Part shown: positions 1 to 9,722 of the stretch, piece by piece | How positions within the stretch are numbered: the stretch's first letter is position 1 | How the letters are laid out: each line of letters begins with the position of its first letter | Origin: an uncultured Pelagibacteraceae bacterium | Lineage (GTDB): Bacteria; Pseudomonadota; Alphaproteobacteria; Pelagibacterales; Pelagibacteraceae | Assembly (NCBI GenBank): GCA_902545555.1 | Contig: CACCGK010000001.1 | Coordinates: 124,001-188,000 of the forward strand | Direction of reading: 5' to 3' | DNA length: 64,000 nt | Made by a program: the position numbers and the translations under genes | The notes under the pieces: model-generated | What the model saw: the letters and a program-made list of their open reading frames with translations, nothing else | What the model was told of the DNA's origin: nothing | Databases searched by the model: none

Positions 1-399
1 TCTTGTTCCAAAAGTTGCGTATTTTGCACATTTAATATCATGACCTCCAGCCATCGCGACCATATAATGAAACGGCGGTATTCCTCTCTTGTGAGTAGAA
101 ACTGCTGTAGCACACGTTGAGTGGGCATGAACAATTGCCTTTGCATCTTTTTTATTTTTATAGATATCTCGATGAAATCTCCATTCAGATGAAGGAATTC
201 CTTTTTTTTTATCAAAGTATCCATTTAGGGAAACAAAAACTATATCATTATTCTTTAATGCTGAGTATTTTTTTCCTGAAGGAGTAATTAAAAAACCATC
301 TTTGTACCTTGATGAAATATTACCAGATCTTAATGCTGATAATTTTTTCGAATTCAGCATTTTTGAATATTTTATTATTTCAGATCTTAAATTTTTCAT
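1..399 (-). CDS. Class II aldolase/adducin-family protein, partial (runs off the left edge)
   Basis: Reverse-strand translation from ATG at 399: MKNLRSEIIKYSKMLNSKKLSALRSGNISSRY...FLITPSGKKYS...AIVHAHSTCATAVS; GNxS and HAHS motifs typical of class II aldolases; not in ORF track because truncated. Confidence 0.8.
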   Translation of the reverse strand, partial: MKNLRSEIIKYSKMLNSKKLSALRSGNISSRYKDGFLITPSGKKYSALKNNDIVFVSLNGYFDKKKGIPSSEWRFHRDIYKNKKDAKAIVHAHSTCATAVSTHKRGIPPFHYMVAMAGGHDIKCAKYATFGTR

Positions 400-1466
400 T
401 TAAATAATTTATTTAAATTGTCAAAAGAAGCTTCGGAAATCCCTCTTTCTGTAATCAGACCTGTAATATATTTTGCAGGTGTAACATCAAAAGCTAAGTT
501 CATTGCTTTACTTTTAGTTGGGTATATCAAAACTCTCTTAATTTCGTTGTTCTCATCAATACCTTCAACGTAAGATAATTCCTCTGAATTTCTTTGTTCA
601 ATTGGAATATCTTTTGAATCTTTAATGTCCCAATCAATTGTTGAGCTTGGAAGAGCCACATAAAAAGGAACGTTGTTATCATAAGCAGCTAATGCTTTAA
701 GATAAGTTCCGATTTTATTACAAACGTCTCCATTGGATAAAGTCCTATCAGTACCTACAATACACATATCAACTTCACCCCTCTGCATTAAAATACCGCC
801 TGTATTGTCAGCAATAATTGTGTTTGGAATTTCCTCTTCGTTTAATTCGTATGATGTTAAGTTTGCACCTTGATTTCTTGGTCTTGTTTCATCTACCCAT
901 ACATGAACGGGTATTCCTTTTTTATGAGCATGGTAAATAGGTGATGTTGCTGTGCCCCAATTAATAGTTGCTAACCAACCTGCATTACAATGTGTTAATA
1001 TGTTTACTGTATCTTTCTTTTTATTATAAATTTCCTCAATTATTTTTAATCCATTAATACCAATATTTTCACAAAACTTTTCATCTTCATCACATATTTC
1101 TTTTGCCTCATTTAAAGCAATATTTAATAGTTGATCACTATTAATTCCTGTTAATTTTTTTATCATTCGGTCTACAGCCCACTTTAAATTAATTGCAGTA
1201 GGTCTTGATTGAATTAATTCTTGTGCGCTTTTTTTTATAAATTCTAGATCATTATTTTCTTGAACTGCCAAAGCTAGGCCATAAGCAGCTGTACCACCAA
1301 TTAGAGGTGCGCCTCTTACCTCCATTATTTTAATTGCATTTATTGCATCATTTACGGTTTTAAGTTCTTTAATTAAAAATTGGTGAGGAAGTTTTGTTTG
1401 ATCAATAATCTTAACAACATTATTTTCAAACCAGATAGTTCGGTACTCTTTTCCCTCTATTCTCAT
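396..1466 (-). CDS. mtnA: S-methyl-5-thioribose-1-phosphate isomerase
   Basis: RGAPLIGGTAAYG, LTHCNAGWLATINWGTATSPIY, VWVDETRPRNQGANLTSYEL, VGTDR motifs; next to mtnP. Confidence 0.95.
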   Translation of the reverse strand: MRIEGKEYRTIWFENNVVKIIDQTKLPHQFLIKELKTVNDAINAIKIMEVRGAPLIGGTAAYGLALAVQENNDLEFIKKSAQELIQSRPTAINLKWAVDRMIKKLTGINSDQLLNIALNEAKEICDEDEKFCENIGINGLKIIEEIYNKKKDTVNILTHCNAGWLATINWGTATSPIYHAHKKGIPVHVWVDETRPRNQGANLTSYELNEEEIPNTIIADNTGGILMQRGEVDMCIVGTDRTLSNGDVCNKIGTYLKALAAYDNNVPFYVALPSSTIDWDIKDSKDIPIEQRNSEELSYVEGIDENNEIKRVLIYPTKSKAMNLAFDVTPAKYITGLITERGISEASFDNLNKLFK

Positions 1467-2335
1467 TTATTTAAAACTCTACCAGCCACAGTTTTTAATT
1501 TCTCTATAGTCTTTTTTGTTCTTTTTTCTGGAGCAGTAATAATTGCTATATCTAAACAATTATTTGTGGGATCATTTGGATCAACATAACTCTCAAAATT
1601 ATCAATCAAATTTTTAATCATAATTTTTGCTTTTTCTGCGTTTCCTAATAGAACTTTAATAACTTGCTGAACATCAACATTTTCATGATCTGGATGCCAA
1701 CAATCAAAATCTGTAACCATAGAGACAGATGCATATCTAATTTCTGCTTCTCTTGCTAATTTTGCCTCAGGCATATTTGTCATTCCAATTACATCTGCTT
1801 TCCAAGATCTATATAAATTTGACTCTGCTAATGTAGAAAATTGAGGTCCTTCCATAACAACATAAGTTCCATTTCTTTGATAGTCTATATCTGATGTTTT
1901 AATTGCCTCTTCGCATGCATTCATTAAACCATTTGAAGTTGGATGAGCCATTGATACATGAGCTACTATCTCATCGTCAAAAAAAGTTTTATTTCTTGCA
2001 AAAGTCCTATCTATAAATTGATCTACAATTACAAATTTTCCAGGAGGTAAATTTTCTTTAAGAGAACCAACAGCTGACACAGAGACAATATCTGTTACCC
2101 CTAACTGTTTAAGTGCATCTATATTTGCTCTAAAATTTATATTCGAAGGAGAAACAAAATGCCCTCTTCCGTGTCTTGGTAAAAAATAAACTTCCTTACT
2201 ATTATATTTAGTTTTTAAAATCTGATCAGAAGGTTTTCCCCAGGGTGTTTGTAAATCAAGTAATTCTCTTTCTTTAAATTCCTCTACATCATAAAGGCCA
2301 CTGCCGCCAATTATTGCTAATTTATTAGTTGTCAT
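1463..2335 (-). CDS. mtnP: S-methyl-5'-thioadenosine phosphorylase
   Basis: IIGGSGLYD, PRHGRGHFVSPSNINFRANI, YVVMEGPQFSTLAES, DVIGMTNMPEAKLAREAEI. Confidence 0.95.
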   Translation of the reverse strand: MTTNKLAIIGGSGLYDVEEFKERELLDLQTPWGKPSDQILKTKYNSKEVYFLPRHGRGHFVSPSNINFRANIDALKQLGVTDIVSVSAVGSLKENLPPGKFVIVDQFIDRTFARNKTFFDDEIVAHVSMAHPTSNGLMNACEEAIKTSDIDYQRNGTYVVMEGPQFSTLAESNLYRSWKADVIGMTNMPEAKLAREAEIRYASVSMVTDFDCWHPDHENVDVQQVIKVLLGNAEKAKIMIKNLIDNFESYVDPNDPTNNCLDIAIITAPEKRTKKTIEKLKTVAGRVLNK

Positions 2336-2376
2336 AATTAAATATTTATTTATTTATACTTTTATATTTAACTATT

Positions 2377-2904
2377 ATGAATTTAAAAGATTATATTAGA
2401 TCTATTCCTGATTATCCAAAAAAAGGTATTTTATTTAGAGATATAACTACTTTAATCAAAGATGAAAATGCATTTACTGAAACAATTAATCAAATTATAG
2501 AGAGATCAAAAAAGTATAATTTTACAAAAATAGCAGCTATAGAGTCTAGAGGTTTTGTATTTGCTTCTGCTGTTTCATATATTCTAAAAAAACCATTTAT
2601 TATGTTGAGAAAAAAAAACAAATTACCTGCAGATGTTCATTCAATTGATTTTGAATTAGAGTATGGAAAAGCTACTATAGAAGTTCATAAAGACTCTATA
2701 AATGAGATGGACTCAGTTCTAATAATTGATGATTTAATAGCTACAGGTGGAACAGCTGAGGCAGCAGCTAAGTTAGTAGAAATTTCTAAAGGTAATGTAG
2801 CAGCATTTATATTTGTAATAAATTTATTTGATTTAGGTGGATCAGATAATTTAATGAAAAGTAATTATAAAGTAGAAAATTTGATAGATTTTCCAGGTCA
2901 TTAA
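2377..2904 (+). CDS. apt: Adenine phosphoribosyltransferase
   Basis: IRSIPDYPKKGILFRDITTLIKD; PRPP motif VLIIDDLIATGGTAEAA. Confidence 0.95.
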   Translation: MNLKDYIRSIPDYPKKGILFRDITTLIKDENAFTETINQIIERSKKYNFTKIAAIESRGFVFASAVSYILKKPFIMLRKKNKLPADVHSIDFELEYGKATIEVHKDSINEMDSVLIIDDLIATGGTAEAAAKLVEISKGNVAAFIFVINLFDLGGSDNLMKSNYKVENLIDFPGH

Positions 2905-2907
2905 TTT

Positions 2908-3627
2908 ATGAAAAAAAATAAGTTTAATATTCATTATTGGCTTAGAAAAATTTATACAACTAAATTTTTTCAATCATTAACAGGAAATAGAACACAAATA
3001 AAAAAAAAAATATTTACTTCAATTTACAAATCTAAACATTGGGTTCAAAACTCTGAAAGTTTGCCAGAAAGATTTATTTCTGTCTCTGGTCACGGATCAA
3101 ATATTAATACTGCGCAACATAAAAATTTAAACTTTAATTTTAATATAATGCTTGAAAAATATAATATTAATTCAATAATTGATATGCCATGTGGTGATTT
3201 TTTATGGATAAAAAATACTATTATAGAAAAAAAAATTAAATACCTTGGAATTGATATAGTTGACGAACTAATATCAGAAAATAATAAAACTTATAAAAAT
3301 AACCATATTGAATTTTTAGCTGAAGATATAGTGGATTTTAAAACCGATGAAAAATTCGATTTGGTGTTAATTAGAGATTTATTTATTCATATTAAAAACT
3401 TAGACATAAAAAAAATAATCAATAACCTCAAAAAAATGCAAATAAAATATATCGCTCTAAACAATTATGAAAAAATTCAAAATAAAGATGTTGTAGTTGG
3501 TCAACATAGAAAGGTTAATATTTTGAATGAGCCTTTTAATTTGCCTAAACCAATTTTTTCATTTAAGGATTTTGAGGAAGATAAGTTTATATACCTTTAT
3601 AAAATTGATCAAATAACTGCCTTATAA
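2908..3627 (+). CDS. Class I SAM-dependent methyltransferase-like protein
   Basis: IIDMPCGDFLWIKN...YLGIDIVDELI...DLVLIRDLFIHI, Rossmann/SAM motif. Confidence 0.65.
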   Translation: MKKNKFNIHYWLRKIYTTKFFQSLTGNRTQIKKKIFTSIYKSKHWVQNSESLPERFISVSGHGSNINTAQHKNLNFNFNIMLEKYNINSIIDMPCGDFLWIKNTIIEKKIKYLGIDIVDELISENNKTYKNNHIEFLAEDIVDFKTDEKFDLVLIRDLFIHIKNLDIKKIINNLKKMQIKYIALNNYEKIQNKDVVVGQHRKVNILNEPFNLPKPIFSFKDFEEDKFIYLYKIDQITAL

Positions 3628-3648
3628 TTATAATTTTATAAAAAAAAC

Positions 3649-3657
3649 TTATCCACA
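3649..3657 (+). promoter_or_regulatory. Single consensus DnaA-box-like 9-mer TTATCCACA
   Basis: Exact TTATCCACA in the gap between the methyltransferase and the GMP reductase-like gene. Confidence 0.3.
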
Positions 3658-3706
3658 GGGTATAAAATGTTTGAAATAAATTTTTATGATTATAACTTAA
3701 TAGCCA

Positions 3707-4741
3707 ATGAGAATTGAGGAAGAACTTAAATTAGATTATTCAGATGTACTTTTTAGGCCTAAAAGAAGTACTTTAAAAAGCCGTAAAGACGTTAATCTTC
3801 TAAGAACTTATAGATTCAAATATAGCAAAAATGAATGGTCAGGCATTCCAATAATGGCAGCAAATATGGATGGGGTCGGTGAACTAAGTGTTGCTGAAAT
3901 ATTAAACGATTATGGAATGATTACATCTTTAACAAAACAACACGATGTAAAAAAAATTAAACAAAACAAAAATATTAAAAAAATCTATTCTAATATTGCA
4001 CTTAGTGTAGGTATAAAAAAAGAAGATTTTAAAAATTTAGATAAAGTTTTAAAAGAATTTAGTTTTTTTAAATTTATTTGTATTGATGTTGCTAACGGGT
4101 ATACAGAGCATTTTACTAATTTCATTAAATCAGTAAGAGATAAATACCCAACTAAAACAATCATTGCTGGTAACGTAGTAACAGCTGATATGACTCAAGA
4201 ATTAGTTTTGAGTGGAGCAGATATTGTCAAAGTTGGAATTGGACCTGGAAGCGTTTGTACAACAAGAATACAAACCGGAGTTGGTTATCCGCAATTAAGT
4301 GCAGTAATTGAGTGTGCTGATGCAGCGCACGGACTTGGAGCGCATGTAATAGCAGATGGTGGATGCACATGTCCAGGAGATGTTGCTAAAGGTTTTGGTG
4401 GGGGTGCAGATTTTGTAATGCTTGGTGGTATGCTTGCTGGACATGATGAAGGAAATGGTAAAATTGTTAAAATTAACGGAGAAAAATATATTGAATTTTA
4501 TGGATCTAGTTCCGAAGTTGCTAATAAAAAGCACTATGGTGGACTATCGGATTATCGAAGTAGTGAAGGTAGAAAAGTTCGAGTTAAATATAGAGGGAAA
4601 ATAAACGATACAATTTTAAATATTCTTGGTGGTGTAAGAAGTAGTTGTACCTATGTTGGCGCACCTTCCCTTAAACAATTAAGTAAATGCACAACTTTCG
4701 TAAGAGTATCAAATCAGTTTAATGATAGTTTGATTAAATAA
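3707..4741 (+). CDS. GMP reductase / IMP dehydrogenase family protein
   Basis: YSDVLFRPKRSTLKSR, IPIMAANMDGVG, VKVGIGPGSVCTTRIQTGVGYPQLSA, IADGGC...GGGADFVMLGGMLAGHDE; no CBS domains, so GMP-reductase-like. Confidence 0.85.
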   Translation: MRIEEELKLDYSDVLFRPKRSTLKSRKDVNLLRTYRFKYSKNEWSGIPIMAANMDGVGELSVAEILNDYGMITSLTKQHDVKKIKQNKNIKKIYSNIALSVGIKKEDFKNLDKVLKEFSFFKFICIDVANGYTEHFTNFIKSVRDKYPTKTIIAGNVVTADMTQELVLSGADIVKVGIGPGSVCTTRIQTGVGYPQLSAVIECADAAHGLGAHVIADGGCTCPGDVAKGFGGGADFVMLGGMLAGHDEGNGKIVKINGEKYIEFYGSSSEVANKKHYGGLSDYRSSEGRKVRVKYRGKINDTILNILGGVRSSCTYVGAPSLKQLSKCTTFVRVSNQFNDSLIK

Positions 4742-4742
4742 T

Positions 4743-5261
4743 TTATTTTTCAAACTTAAAATCTTTAACATTTGTAGTTTCATATTTTTCAAAAGGCATA
4801 TGTATCCAAGGAGAGTCTTCTAAATAATCTACAGAATAATCAGGTTTAAATTTTGATGTTGATTTGTGCCAAATTACAGCTGTCTTTATTTTTTCATCTA
4901 AATAAAATCCATAAAAATGCTCCAACCATTTAATACTTTTTATTAAAGTTTTTCCAGAGTCTGCTAAATCATCAACCAATAAAACGTGTGAGCCTAAGTT
5001 TGGAGTAGTTTTTGCTAAATCTCTAGAAAAGGTAAATTGCCCTTGTTGGTTTTTAATATCATCACTATCACCATGGTAAGACTCAACAGATAAAATTGCT
5101 AAAGGCACATTAAAAAGTCTACTAAATACATCTCCTACTCTTAATCCACCTTTTGCAATGCAAATAATTTGATTAAATTTTAAATTATCATCATGAACTT
5201 TTTTGGCTAATTGCTCAATCTTTATATGATAATCTTCCCAAGTTATATATATATCTTTCAT
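4743..5261 (-). CDS. Phosphoribosyltransferase (xanthine/guanine-type)
   Basis: IICIAKGGLRVGDVFSRLF and VLLVDDLADSGKTL PRPP motif. Confidence 0.8.
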   Translation of the reverse strand: MKDIYITWEDYHIKIEQLAKKVHDDNLKFNQIICIAKGGLRVGDVFSRLFNVPLAILSVESYHGDSDDIKNQQGQFTFSRDLAKTTPNLGSHVLLVDDLADSGKTLIKSIKWLEHFYGFYLDEKIKTAVIWHKSTSKFKPDYSVDYLEDSPWIHMPFEKYETTNVKDFKFEK

Positions 5262-5267
5262 AAATTA

Positions 5268-5344
5268 TGGTAGCGGGAAGTGGGATCGAACCACTGACCT
5301 CGGGCTTATGAGTCCCGCGCTCTAACCAACTGAGCTACCCCGCC
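5268..5344 (-). tRNA. tRNA with CAT anticodon (tRNA-Met, elongator type most likely)
   Basis: Reverse complement GGCGGGGTAGCTCAGTTGGTTAGAGCGCGGGACTCATAAGCCCGAGGTCAGTGGTTCGATCCCACTTCCCGCTACCA; cloverleaf arms and encoded CCA visible. Confidence 0.95.
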
Positions 5345-5408
5345 TTAAAATAAAAGTTGGTTTATACTACTTTTAAATTTTGTTGCAAACAAGTTTTGAC
5401 TAAAATCA

Positions 5409-5861
5409 TTATTCTATAGGAATTTTAAAAGTTAAAAGCTCTGTATCATCTATACAGGTTTGTATCTGAAGCTCGTTATTCTTATTTTCAACTTTTGTTT
5501 CACCCATTACATTTTGTGAACAAGAAAATCCTAAACTTCCATGCTGAGGCATACCTTGACTAGTTTTGTATGGGTTTTTAAATTTACTATTTAATACTAA
5601 TTCTGCGCCTTGGGATATTTTGTAATTTGTGAATCTATCAGAACAATTTATAGAATTTTCAATAAATTTAGTTTCACCTAAATTACATTTCTGTAATTCA
5701 GCTGAAAAATATTTTATTAATGTTTGATGATTGCTTTTTGCAGCTTGTTTTTTAGCGCCAGAAGTGTAACCACTATAGGCAACCACTCCTACTGCAGCTA
5801 ATATTCCTATTATTGCGACAACGACTAGAAGTTCTATTAGGGTGAAGCCTTTATTTTTCAT
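5409..5861 (-). CDS. Type IV pilin-like prepilin (orphan, next to tRNA)
   Basis: MKNKGFTLIELLVVVAIIGILAAVGVVAYSGYTSGAKKQAA, class III prepilin signal; Cys pair CNLGE...NCSD shared with 27747..28214 and 49150..49632. Confidence 0.9.
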   Translation of the reverse strand: MKNKGFTLIELLVVVAIIGILAAVGVVAYSGYTSGAKKQAAKSNHQTLIKYFSAELQKCNLGETKFIENSINCSDRFTNYKISQGAELVLNSKFKNPYKTSQGMPQHGSLGFSCSQNVMGETKVENKNNELQIQTCIDDTELLTFKIPIE

Positions 5862-5895
5862 TAAACTATATATTAAAAATGTACTTATTAATTTA

Positions 5896-6099
5896 TTAAA
5901 TAAAAAAAATACCGATTAAACTTACGGTTACAGCTAAAACAAGTGTAAGTAATATTTTTTTTTGTAAGTTTTTTTTTCTGTCTAGTCTAACTCTGTTTAA
6001 TAATATGTTGATATTGGTAGTTTTAATTTTTTCTGACTTAATATTTTTTTTTTTAACAAAATCTTTTTTTAAAGCTATTTCGTCATCATAATTTTTCAT
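5896..6099 (-). CDS. Small protein with C-terminal transmembrane segment
   Basis: 67 aa, charged N-terminus then ILLTLVLAVTVSLIGIFFI. Confidence 0.55.
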   Translation of the reverse strand: MKNYDDEIALKKDFVKKKNIKSEKIKTTNINILLNRVRLDRKKNLQKKILLTLVLAVTVSLIGIFFI

Positions 6100-6150
6100 T
6101 TTGATATTTAATCAGGTAAAAATGAAAAGTTCAAACTATTTAAAACGGAA

Positions 6151-8592
6151 CTAAATATTTTTGTAATTACTTACTTTTAATGGTTCTTTAAGCATATCAG
6201 CCTGATACTTCTTTTTTTCAACCTCTATATAAATAGTTTTATGATTAAGTTCATTAATAGGTATATTTTTAATGTATCCAAAAGACAGATTTTTTTTAAA
6301 GTTGAATGAATAATTTCCAGATGTTGTTCTTCCTATAATTTCATTATCTAGATAAATAGGTTCATCATGAAGAAGAAGAGGTTTTCCTGGTTTATTCTCT
6401 CTAAGAGAAAACATGGCAAATCTAGTGGTTGGTTTTTTATTTTTTAATTTTTCCAAAGCTTCTTTACCAATAAAATCAATTTGTTTTTTAAAACTTATAG
6501 TAAAATCAAGACCAGCTTGATACTGGTTTTCTTCAGGAGATATATCATGTCCCAAATGCAAAAAACCATTTTCCATTCTCATTGTATCTAATGCATGCAT
6601 TCCACAATTAGAAATATTAAAATTTTTTCCCTCTTCTATAATTCTTTTATAGATATCTTTTGCATTTGACGATTTTACGTATAACTCATAACCCAGTTCA
6701 CCAACATATGATAATCTTTGAGCCCATATTTGCGTTTCATCAATTTTAATATATTTTGAGGTTGCAAATTTAAAATTTTCATTACTAAAGTCATCTTTAC
6801 TAAGTTTTTGCATTAATAATCTACTCTTAGGACCAAATATACCAAAAACACAATATTCATCTGTAACATCATTTAACTCTATCTCATCTGATAAATGTTT
6901 TCTAATATGGAATTTATCTCTTTCTCTAGTTGCCGCTGAACTAATAATTCTAAAATAATTTTCATTTAAACAAACTACAGTTAGATCTGTTTCTATTCCC
7001 CCATCTTTATTTAACATATGAGTATAAGTACATTTACCGACTTCATGTTTTATGTTTGATGTACAAATTTTTTGTAATTCTTCATGAGCCAAACTAGATT
7101 TAATTTCAAATTTAGAAAATGGAGTTAAATCAAATAAACCTACGTTGGTCATTGTATTATTAGTTTCATATTCAACAGATGGATACCAATTTTGATAGTT
7201 ATAACTATATTCGTATTGAGCTTTTTCACCATCGAGCGCAAACCACATTGGTCTTTCATAGCCAGCTGAAACACCAAAACATGCTCCAAACCCCTTTAGT
7301 AAATCGTGATGTGGTAAAGTTTTAATATTCCTTGAGGTTACATGTTGTTTATAAGGCCAGTGCATTCCATATAAATCCCCTAATGACTCTGTAATTCTCT
7401 CTTTTATAAAACCTAATTCTGAATGAAATTTTTGAAATCTTTTAATATCATAATTAAAAATATCTTCATTTATATGACCTGTCATTAACCACTCAGCAGT
7501 AACTTTTCCAACGCCTCCACCAGTACCAATTCCTACACTATTTAATCCACAGCTTAAAAATAAATTTTTAATTTCTGGGACTTCTCCTACTAGCGAGTTT
7601 GTATCAGGAGTAAAAGATTCTGGTCCTGCAAAAAACTTTCTTATTCCTATTTGTTCTAAAATTGGAAATCTTTTCATTGACTTTTCTAAATATGGCTCAA
7701 AGTGTTCAAAGTTTTCTGGAAACTCACCAAATGAAAAATCCTCTGGTACTTTGTTTGTTTTATCAAATGCAGGAATAGATTTACCCTCAAAAATTCCTAT
7801 CAAAAGCTTTCCTGCATCCTCTTTAAAATATACGCTGCTATCGAAATCTCTTATCACCGGCAGTGTTTTAGAGAGATTTTCAATTGGTTCTGTAATAACA
7901 TAAAAATGTTCTGCAGGATAAAGAGGAATGCTAACACCTATTTTTTCACCTATCTGCCTTGACCACATTCCAGTTGCCAAAACAACATATTCACACTCAA
8001 TTTCTTTGCCATTAACTCTTACACCGTGAACTTTTCTATTTTTGGTTAAAATTTTCTCAACTGGAGAATTTTCAAATATCTTAGCACCACCTTGTTTTGC
8101 TGCTTTAGCTAACATATGCGTAACACCGCTCGGATCAGCAGCCCCATCACCTGGCATTAAAACACCACCTTTTAAATCTTCAGTGTGCATCATAGGATAA
8201 TTTTTTTTAATAGTTTCTTTGTTTAAAATTTTTATATCAACATCGAATAGTTGTGCTGTAGTCGCTTGCCTTTGAAGCTCTTGCCACCTAGGTTCAGTTT
8301 GAGCAATAGAAAGTGCACCATTCAATCTTAAGCCAGCAGAGTGACCAACTTCTTTCTCTAGTTTTTTATAAAGATCCAGAGAATATTTTCTTATTTTAGT
8401 TATTGAAGCTGTTGGTCCTAATTGACTTACTAATCCTGCTGCATGCCAAGTAGTTCCAGATGTTAATTGGTCTCTTTCTAATAAAACTACATCATTCCAA
8501 CCAAATTTTGTTAAATGATAAGCAACTGAACAGCCTATAACACCGCCACCTATTACAACAACTTTTGAACTAGATGGATAATTTTTTTCCAT
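6151..8592 (-). CDS. FAD-dependent dimethylglycine/sarcosine dehydrogenase-like protein with C-terminal GcvT-type domain
   Basis: VVVIGGGVIGCSVAYHLTKFGW dinucleotide fold, TSGTTWHAAGLV, C-terminal aminomethyltransferase-like region (YVGELGYELYV...ALDTMRMENGFLHLGHDISPEENQYQAGL). Confidence 0.9.
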   Translation of the reverse strand: MEKNYPSSSKVVVIGGGVIGCSVAYHLTKFGWNDVVLLERDQLTSGTTWHAAGLVSQLGPTASITKIRKYSLDLYKKLEKEVGHSAGLRLNGALSIAQTEPRWQELQRQATTAQLFDVDIKILNKETIKKNYPMMHTEDLKGGVLMPGDGAADPSGVTHMLAKAAKQGGAKIFENSPVEKILTKNRKVHGVRVNGKEIECEYVVLATGMWSRQIGEKIGVSIPLYPAEHFYVITEPIENLSKTLPVIRDFDSSVYFKEDAGKLLIGIFEGKSIPAFDKTNKVPEDFSFGEFPENFEHFEPYLEKSMKRFPILEQIGIRKFFAGPESFTPDTNSLVGEVPEIKNLFLSCGLNSVGIGTGGGVGKVTAEWLMTGHINEDIFNYDIKRFQKFHSELGFIKERITESLGDLYGMHWPYKQHVTSRNIKTLPHHDLLKGFGACFGVSAGYERPMWFALDGEKAQYEYSYNYQNWYPSVEYETNNTMTNVGLFDLTPFSKFEIKSSLAHEELQKICTSNIKHEVGKCTYTHMLNKDGGIETDLTVVCLNENYFRIISSAATRERDKFHIRKHLSDEIELNDVTDEYCVFGIFGPKSRLLMQKLSKDDFSNENFKFATSKYIKIDETQIWAQRLSYVGELGYELYVKSSNAKDIYKRIIEEGKNFNISNCGMHALDTMRMENGFLHLGHDISPEENQYQAGLDFTISFKKQIDFIGKEALEKLKNKKPTTRFAMFSLRENKPGKPLLLHDEPIYLDNEIIGRTTSGNYSFNFKKNLSFGYIKNIPINELNHKTIYIEVEKKKYQADMLKEPLKVSNYKNI

Positions 8593-8594
8593 CT

Positions 8595-9713
8595 TTAATG
8601 TTTGATAGCTTCTCCAGGTTCTACAAAATTATGTCCAAAAACGTCAGCAACTGCTTTGTAAGTTACTTGACCTTTATGAACATTTAACCCTGCTAAAAAG
8701 TTTTTATCTTCACTTAATGCTTTTTGATAACCTTTATTAGCAAGCTTAACTAAGAAAGGTAAAGTTGCATTATTTAATGCCAATGTTGATGTTCTTGGTA
8801 CACCTCCTGGCATATTTGCCACACAATAATGAACTACATCATCCACTATATAAGTTGGATCACCGTGTGTTGTTGGTTTACTGGTTTCTACACAGCCACC
8901 TTGATCTATAGCAACATCAACAATTACAGAACCTCTTTTCATTGTTTTAATCATTTCTTTGGTAATTAATTTTGGTGCTTCAGCACCTGGAATTAATACT
9001 CCACCAACTAAAAGATCTGCTTCAGCAACTAATTTATCTAAATCAGTTTTATCACTTTGTTCTGGAATAATTTTATCTCCAAACATTTCAACAAGTTGTT
9101 TTAATCTAGCCTCAGATTTATCTACGATATGAACTTTTGCTTGCATGCCAGTTGCAATCACTGCAGCATTTTCTCCAACAACTCCTCCACCTAATATAAC
9201 CACAGTTCCACCTGTTACACCTGGGGCTCCTCCCAAAAGTAAGCCTCTGCCACTCTGGTTTTTCTCTAAGCAATGAGCACCTGCTTGTACAGACATTCTT
9301 CCTGCAACAGCACTCATAGGTGCAAGCAAAGGCAATCTTCCATTATCATCTGTTACTGTTTCGTAAGCAATATTAATACTTTTAGATTTAATTAATCCTT
9401 CAGTTAATTCTTTTGCAGCAGCTAAATGGAGATAAGTATATACGATTTGATTTTCTCTAATCATATCTACTTCTACATTTTGAGGTTCTTTAACTTTAAC
9501 AATTATTTCTGCATCATTAAATATGTCAGCTGCAGTATCAGCAATTTTAGCTCCTGCTTTTAAATATTGATCATTCTCAAAACCTGCTTCAAATCCACCA
9601 TTATTTTCAACTAAAACTTCATGTCCTTCTGAAACTAAAGTTTTAACACTATCAGGTGTTAAACCAATTCTATTTTCCTGAGGTTTTATTTCTTTAGGAA
9701 CTCCAATTTTCAT
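8595..9713 (-). CDS. ald: Alanine dehydrogenase
   Basis: MKIGVPKEIKPQENRIGLTPDSV, GGVVGENAAVIATGMQAKVHIVD, VDVAIDQGGCVETSKPTTH. Confidence 0.95.
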   Translation of the reverse strand: MKIGVPKEIKPQENRIGLTPDSVKTLVSEGHEVLVENNGGFEAGFENDQYLKAGAKIADTAADIFNDAEIIVKVKEPQNVEVDMIRENQIVYTYLHLAAAKELTEGLIKSKSINIAYETVTDDNGRLPLLAPMSAVAGRMSVQAGAHCLEKNQSGRGLLLGGAPGVTGGTVVILGGGVVGENAAVIATGMQAKVHIVDKSEARLKQLVEMFGDKIIPEQSDKTDLDKLVAEADLLVGGVLIPGAEAPKLITKEMIKTMKRGSVIVDVAIDQGGCVETSKPTTHGDPTYIVDDVVHYCVANMPGGVPRTSTLALNNATLPFLVKLANKGYQKALSEDKNFLAGLNVHKGQVTYKAVADVFGHNFVEPGEAIKH

Positions 9714-9722
9714 AAACGAAAA

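Noticed and set aside
1380-1589. 69-aa plus-strand ORF across the mtnA/mtnP junction
   Set aside because: Antisense to two well-supported genes.
4295-4604. Short ORFs on both strands inside the GMP reductase-like gene
   Set aside because: Overlap a strongly conserved coding frame; spurious.
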